DNA of 64,000 nucleotides, taken from the NCBI RefSeq assembly GCF_006335015.1, contig NZ_VDGT01000004.1, positions 124,001 to 188,000 of the forward strand. Direction: 5' to 3'. The notes under the pieces are model-generated. The model saw only the letters and a program-made list of their open reading frames with translations. It was not told where the DNA came from and made no database searches. Source of the DNA: Streptomyces sedi (GTDB lineage: Bacteria > Actinomycetota > Actinomycetes > Streptomycetales > Streptomycetaceae). Every line of letters begins with the position of its first letter. Within the stretch, counting starts at the first letter, position 1. This document shows positions 61,039 through 64,000 of the stretch, piece by piece. The position numbers were made by a program, and so were the translations under genes.

Positions 61039-61413
61039 ATGAACGTCGCCCTGTGGATCGTCGCGAGCGTGCTGGCCGTGGCCTTTCTGGCCGGTGGGGC
61101 CATGAAACTGGTCCAGTCGAGGGAGAAGCTGGCCGCCTCGGGCTTCGGCTTCGCGGACGACTTCTCCGACAACGCGGTGAAGGGCATCGGCGCCCTGGAG
61201 CTGCTGGCCGGCATCGGGCTCGTGCTGCCGGCCGCGGTCGACATCGCGCCGGTGCTGGTGCCGCTGGCCGCCGTCGGGATCGTGCTGTTGATGATCGGCG
61301 CGATCGTGGTGCACGGACGCCGCAAGGAGGCCCAGTCGATCGTGGTGAACGTCGTGCTGATCGCCGTCGCGGCCTTCGTCGCCTGGGGTCGCTTCGGTCC
61401 CCACTCCTTCTGA
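61039..61413 (+). CDS. DoxX-family membrane protein
   Basis: 124-aa protein with four predicted membrane segments (about 3-22, 48-65, 68-90, 100-120). The N-terminal VLAVAFLAGGAMKLVQSREKL is the DoxX hallmark. It is divergent from the ECF41-type sigma gene, a frequently seen pairing, so is probably its target. GAGGAG lies before the ATG. Confidence 0.9.
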   Translation: MNVALWIVASVLAVAFLAGGAMKLVQSREKLAASGFGFADDFSDNAVKGIGALELLAGIGLVLPAAVDIAPVLVPLAAVGIVLLMIGAIVVHGRRKEAQSIVVNVVLIAVAAFVAWGRFGPHSF

Positions 61414-61477
61414 ACCCTCCTGCCGCTCCGCCCCGCCCCGCCCCGGCCGAGTCGCCAGCGCGGGACGGGCCACCCCG

Positions 61478-61555
61478 TGAGCAGGCCCCCTGAGCAGGCC
61501 ACCCCTGAGCAAGCGACCCCTGAGCAAGCGACCCCTGAACAAGCGACCCGTGAGA
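61478..61555. repeat. 15-bp tandem repeat upstream of the WrbA gene
   Basis: About five copies of CCTGAGCAAGCGACC-type units (starts about 61491, 61506, 61521, 61536, 61551) lie just before the flavoprotein start; translated, they would read EQATP repeats, suggesting a longer alternative N-terminus. Confidence 0.75.
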
Positions 61556-61569
61556 GGGAGAAGCCGACC

Positions 61570-62178
61570 GTGGAACCCGTGAGTACCGCCGTCATCTACT
61601 ACAGCGCCACCGGCACCGTGCACGCATTGGCCGAGGCCGCCGCCGAGGGCGCCGAGAAGGCCGGGGCCCGGGTGCGGCTGCGCAGGGTCGCCGAACAGGC
61701 CCCGCCCGAGGCCGTCGCGTCCAACCCCGCGTGGGGCCGCCACCTGGAGGAGACCGCGCACGTCGAGGTGGCCACCCTGGACGACCTGGCCTGGGCCGAC
61801 GCGGTGCTCCTCGGCACCCCGACCCGCTTCGGCAACCCGTCGGCGCAGCTGAAGTCGTTCCTGGACAGCGCCGGCGGGCTGTGGCACGAGGGCGCGTTGG
61901 CCGACAAGGTCTACTCCGCCTTCACCGCCTCCGGCACCGCCCACGGCGGGCAGGAGTCCACCCTGCTGGCGCTGGCCAACGTCTTCTACCACTGGGGCGG
62001 CGTCATCGTGCCGCCCGGCTACACCGACCCCGTCCAGTTCCAGACGGGCAACCCGTACGGCACCTCGCACGTGGCGGGCGAAGGCCCGCCCGGCGAGACC
62101 ACGCTGAAGGCCGCTCGCTACCAGGCCAGACGCGTCGTGGAGACCACGGCCGCGCTCCGGGCCGGCCGCGCCGGCTGA
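61570..62178 (+). CDS. wrbA: WrbA-type NAD(P)H:quinone oxidoreductase
   Basis: About 202-aa flavodoxin-like enzyme that reduces quinones by two electrons with FMN. It starts VIYYSATGTVHALAEAAAEGA (FMN phosphate loop), then LLGTPTRFGNPSAQLKSFLDSAGGLW, and FTASGTAHGGQESTLLAL, all WrbA signatures. The GTG at 61570 (or 61579) follows GGGAG; an in-frame GTG at 61477 would add repeat-coded residues. Same strand as doxX, so the two may be cotranscribed. Confidence 0.92.
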   Translation: MEPVSTAVIYYSATGTVHALAEAAAEGAEKAGARVRLRRVAEQAPPEAVASNPAWGRHLEETAHVEVATLDDLAWADAVLLGTPTRFGNPSAQLKSFLDSAGGLWHEGALADKVYSAFTASGTAHGGQESTLLALANVFYHWGGVIVPPGYTDPVQFQTGNPYGTSHVAGEGPPGETTLKAARYQARRVVETTAALRAGRAG

Positions 62179-62238
62179 CCACGGGGCGGAACACGGCCAC
62201 GCGTCCCGGGGCCGCCCCGGGACGCGACCGGCCGCCGC

Positions 62239-62811
62239 CTACTCGGCGGCCAGCGCGGCGGCGGCCGGCAGCCGGTCGGCCGCCGCGCTGGCCACCCCGA
62301 GCACCCCGGCGAACCACGGCGCGAAGTGCTCCGGGTCGTCGGCCAGTTCGCGGCGCAGCCGCGCCGGCGGGACCCACCGGACGTCGGCGACCTCCTCCGG
62401 GTCCGGGCTCAGCTCCGTGCCGACCGGCACCCGGCCGACCAGCACATGGTCGTACTCGTGCTCGACCCGGCCGGTCGCCGGGTCCTCCGCCCGGTACACG
62501 TAGACCCCGGCGCGGTGCAGCGCCGCGCCCCGCACGCCGATCTCCTCGGCCAGCCGCCGCTCGGCGTCCTCGACCAGGGTGTCGCCGGGAGACGGGTGCC
62601 CGCAGCAGGCGTTGGCCCAGCGCAGCGCGAACCGCGTCTTGACCTCGGCCCGTCGCTGCACCAGCATGCGCCCGTCCTCGTCGAGCAGCAGCACCGAGAA
62701 CGCCCTGTGCAGCCGCCCCGGCGGGGTGTGCGCCTCGGCGACGGTGGCGGACCCGGTGGCCGCGCCGTCCGTGTCGACCAGCTCCACCAGCTGCGCTTCC
62801 CGACTGCTCAT
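62239..62811 (-). CDS. idi: Type I isopentenyl-diphosphate delta-isomerase
   Basis: 190-aa Nudix-fold isomerase converting IPP to DMAPP. Signatures: LHRAFSVLLLDEDGRMLVQRR, the catalytic Cys in WANACCGHP, the EDAERRLAEEIG Nudix helix, and EHEYDHVLVG with the catalytic Glu. The ATG is at 62811. It lies immediately downstream of the aromatic prenyltransferase gene, which uses DMAPP-derived substrates. Confidence 0.95.
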   Translation of the reverse strand: MSSREAQLVELVDTDGAATGSATVAEAHTPPGRLHRAFSVLLLDEDGRMLVQRRAEVKTRFALRWANACCGHPSPGDTLVEDAERRLAEEIGVRGAALHRAGVYVYRAEDPATGRVEHEYDHVLVGRVPVGTELSPDPEEVADVRWVPPARLRRELADDPEHFAPWFAGVLGVASAAADRLPAAAALAAE

Positions 62812-62918
62812 CCTGCGCCACCCGTCTGTCTGGTACCGGGCGGCGCCGTGCCGGCCGGAGTCGAAGGCCCACAGCGGTGGGTCCCGTACACCCACCGGGG
62901 TTGAGGCGGTCGAAAGAC

Positions 62919-63833
62919 CTAGCCGCCGTCCTCTTCGGAGTCCGACAACAACATGATGTCCAGCATCTGAGCCCGCCACTGATAGTACGCCTGGACTTTG
63001 TGGTACTCCCCGTCGGGCGCCGCGGTGATGGCGTACACGGATCTGCGGTCGTCGCCCTCGTGCGGATAGTGCCGCAGGAAATGCTCGATCTCCGGTTCGA
63101 TACGGACCGGTAGCGTCAACGGGTCCCGGGTCATCGCGGCGAAGCAGATACGTTCGACGCGCGGGGAGTCCCATCCGAACGTGGTGTAGATGCCGAACGC
63201 CTCACGGCCGAGACGCAGCAGCCTCTCACTCGGCTCGGGCAGCCCGATTTCCCGCAGGATCGCGCGCATAGTCCCCGGTTCGAAACAGACGGACGGCGCG
63301 TTTCCGAAATAGGTGTTGACCGTGCGGTGCCGGTAGTCGATCCCCACCAGGCTGACCCGGTCGGCCAGCCCGTGGCGCGTGAGGAACTCCAGGTTCTCGC
63401 CCAGCGCGGGAGGCATCGACGGCAGCTCGGCCAGCGGCTCCACCCGTTGCAGCGCGTCCCCTGGAAAGAACGACCAGGTCTTCTTGAAACCGCCGACGAC
63501 CCCGAAGTCTATTCCCGAGGTGTCGACAGGGAATTGCCTGTGGATCTCCCCGAGAAGGCCACCCACGGGATGGTCCGTCTTCGGCGTGAGATCGTGCGCC
63601 AAAGCCGTCGCGTAGGGATCGGTATCGGGCGGGAACATCGTGAGACGGCAGTCCAGATCGCCCGCGTTCCGCGCCCCCGTCGCCACCCGGAAGGCGATGA
63701 CGGACCGCGCGACATGCTCCTCGTAGGCGTCGAGGATCGTGCGGACCTTCGCACGTTCGCACGGAACGCCCAACAGTCCGGCCGCTTTCTCGATATCGGC
63801 GTGGACACGCGCCAGCGCCGCGTTCTCGGACAT
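62919..63833 (-). CDS. ABBA-type aromatic prenyltransferase (NphB/CloQ-like)
   Basis: 304-aa prenyltransferase that attaches a prenyl group to an aromatic small molecule. Family features: DLDCRLTMFPPDTDPYATAL near the start, VVGGFKKTWSFFPGDALQRVEPL, LVGIDYRHRTVNTYFG, and the C-terminal YEHKV-like EYHKVQAYYQWRAQ. Like the other members it lacks the DDxxD motifs. The ATG at 63833 has GGAGGAC upstream. It is paired with idi and a methyltransferase gene, consistent with a prenylated aromatic product (inference). Acceptor and prenyl chain length are unknown. Confidence 0.92.
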   Translation of the reverse strand: MSENAALARVHADIEKAAGLLGVPCERAKVRTILDAYEEHVARSVIAFRVATGARNAGDLDCRLTMFPPDTDPYATALAHDLTPKTDHPVGGLLGEIHRQFPVDTSGIDFGVVGGFKKTWSFFPGDALQRVEPLAELPSMPPALGENLEFLTRHGLADRVSLVGIDYRHRTVNTYFGNAPSVCFEPGTMRAILREIGLPEPSERLLRLGREAFGIYTTFGWDSPRVERICFAAMTRDPLTLPVRIEPEIEHFLRHYPHEGDDRRSVYAITAAPDGEYHKVQAYYQWRAQMLDIMLLSDSEEDGG

Positions 63834-63893
63834 GCGTCCTCCAGGTGTCCGTCTCGGCGGGGATGTACGGGCCGCCGGTCGGCGGCGGGCCCG

Positions 63894-64000
63894 CTATCGG
63901 GCGAGGACCAGGGTGGCCGGCGACGGGGTCGGCCGGAAGGTGACCTCGTCGAAGCCCGCCTCGGCGAGCCAGGCGCGGTAGTCCGCGCGGCGCCACGTCC
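63894..64000 (-). CDS. C-terminal end of a methyltransferase-like gene (cut by the window edge)
   Basis: Only the last 34 or so residues are visible: TWRRADYRAWLAEAGFDEV, then TFRPTPSPATLVLAR, ending in TAG. DYRAWLAEAGF is typical of the end of small-molecule methyltransferases (SAM fold). It lies 60 bp upstream of the prenyltransferase gene on the same strand. Confidence 0.6.
   Translation of the reverse strand, partial: TWRRADYRAWLAEAGFDEVTFRPTPSPATLVLAR

Noticed and set aside
1..64000. tRNA or rRNA genes, insertion sequences, integrases
   Set aside because: No clover-leaf-like tRNA sequence, rRNA segment, transposase or integrase was recognised while reading.

Overview
This window looks like a Streptomyces or close relative chromosome. 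GC content and GC at third codon positions are very high. It carries a cvn-type conservon, XRE/DUF397 regulator pairs, excalibur-domain and SIMPL proteins, secreted LPMO and xylanase genes, and many GTG/TTG starts with overlapping stop/start codons. All calls come from reading the sequence and its translations; no database search was run.

1-2.1 kb holds the end of a phosphotransferase gene and an excalibur-domain membrane protein. 2.2-30.6 kb is one biosynthetic cluster, entirely on the minus strand. A highly reducing type II PKS (two intact ketosynthases, two KS-like proteins without catalytic residues, two ACPs, ketoreductase, two hotdog dehydratases, double-hotdog thioesterase, alpha/beta hydrolase, type II thioesterase) is combined with a DsbA/HCCA-type isomerase, three consecutive DsrE-superfamily proteins, an MbtH protein, a trans-polyprenyl diphosphate synthase, an unrecognised 68-aa peptide, two LuxR regulators (one an internal tandem duplication) and a 3216-aa NRPS-like protein. 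That giant has C- and E-type domains and truncated A domains but no visible carrier protein. The PKS plus isomerase resembles clusters that make polyene or cinnamoyl-type acyl chains (inference).

30.8-40.3 kb is ordinary chromosome: UbiB-family kinase-like protein, SIMPL protein, XRE/DUF397 and DUF6879-type regulatory genes, AA10 LPMO, divergent NmrA/AraC pair, glutathionyl-hydroquinone reductase.

41.0-46.6 kb is the most system-like novelty. Four consecutive genes for secreted, mostly acidic proteins each follow a copy of the same 40-bp two-block promoter-like motif with an invariant 15-nt spacer. Next to them lie an ECF sigma factor and a membrane protein whose extracytoplasmic domain is clearly homologous to the third secreted protein. 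I propose a sigma factor / membrane co-regulator / secreted paralogue signalling system.

46.7-52.9 kb: a lipoprotein and secreted-protein pair, divergent DinB/WYL genes, a Tat-exported GH11 xylanase and a metallo-beta-lactamase-fold protein. 53.0-57.0 kb is a complete conservon (CvnA-D plus P450). 57.0-64.0 kb: methyltransferase and acyl-AMP ligase, ECF41-type sigma factor with DoxX, WrbA-type flavoprotein, then IPP isomerase, an ABBA-type aromatic prenyltransferase and the end of another methyltransferase, which looks like the edge of a second, prenylating pathway running off the right side.
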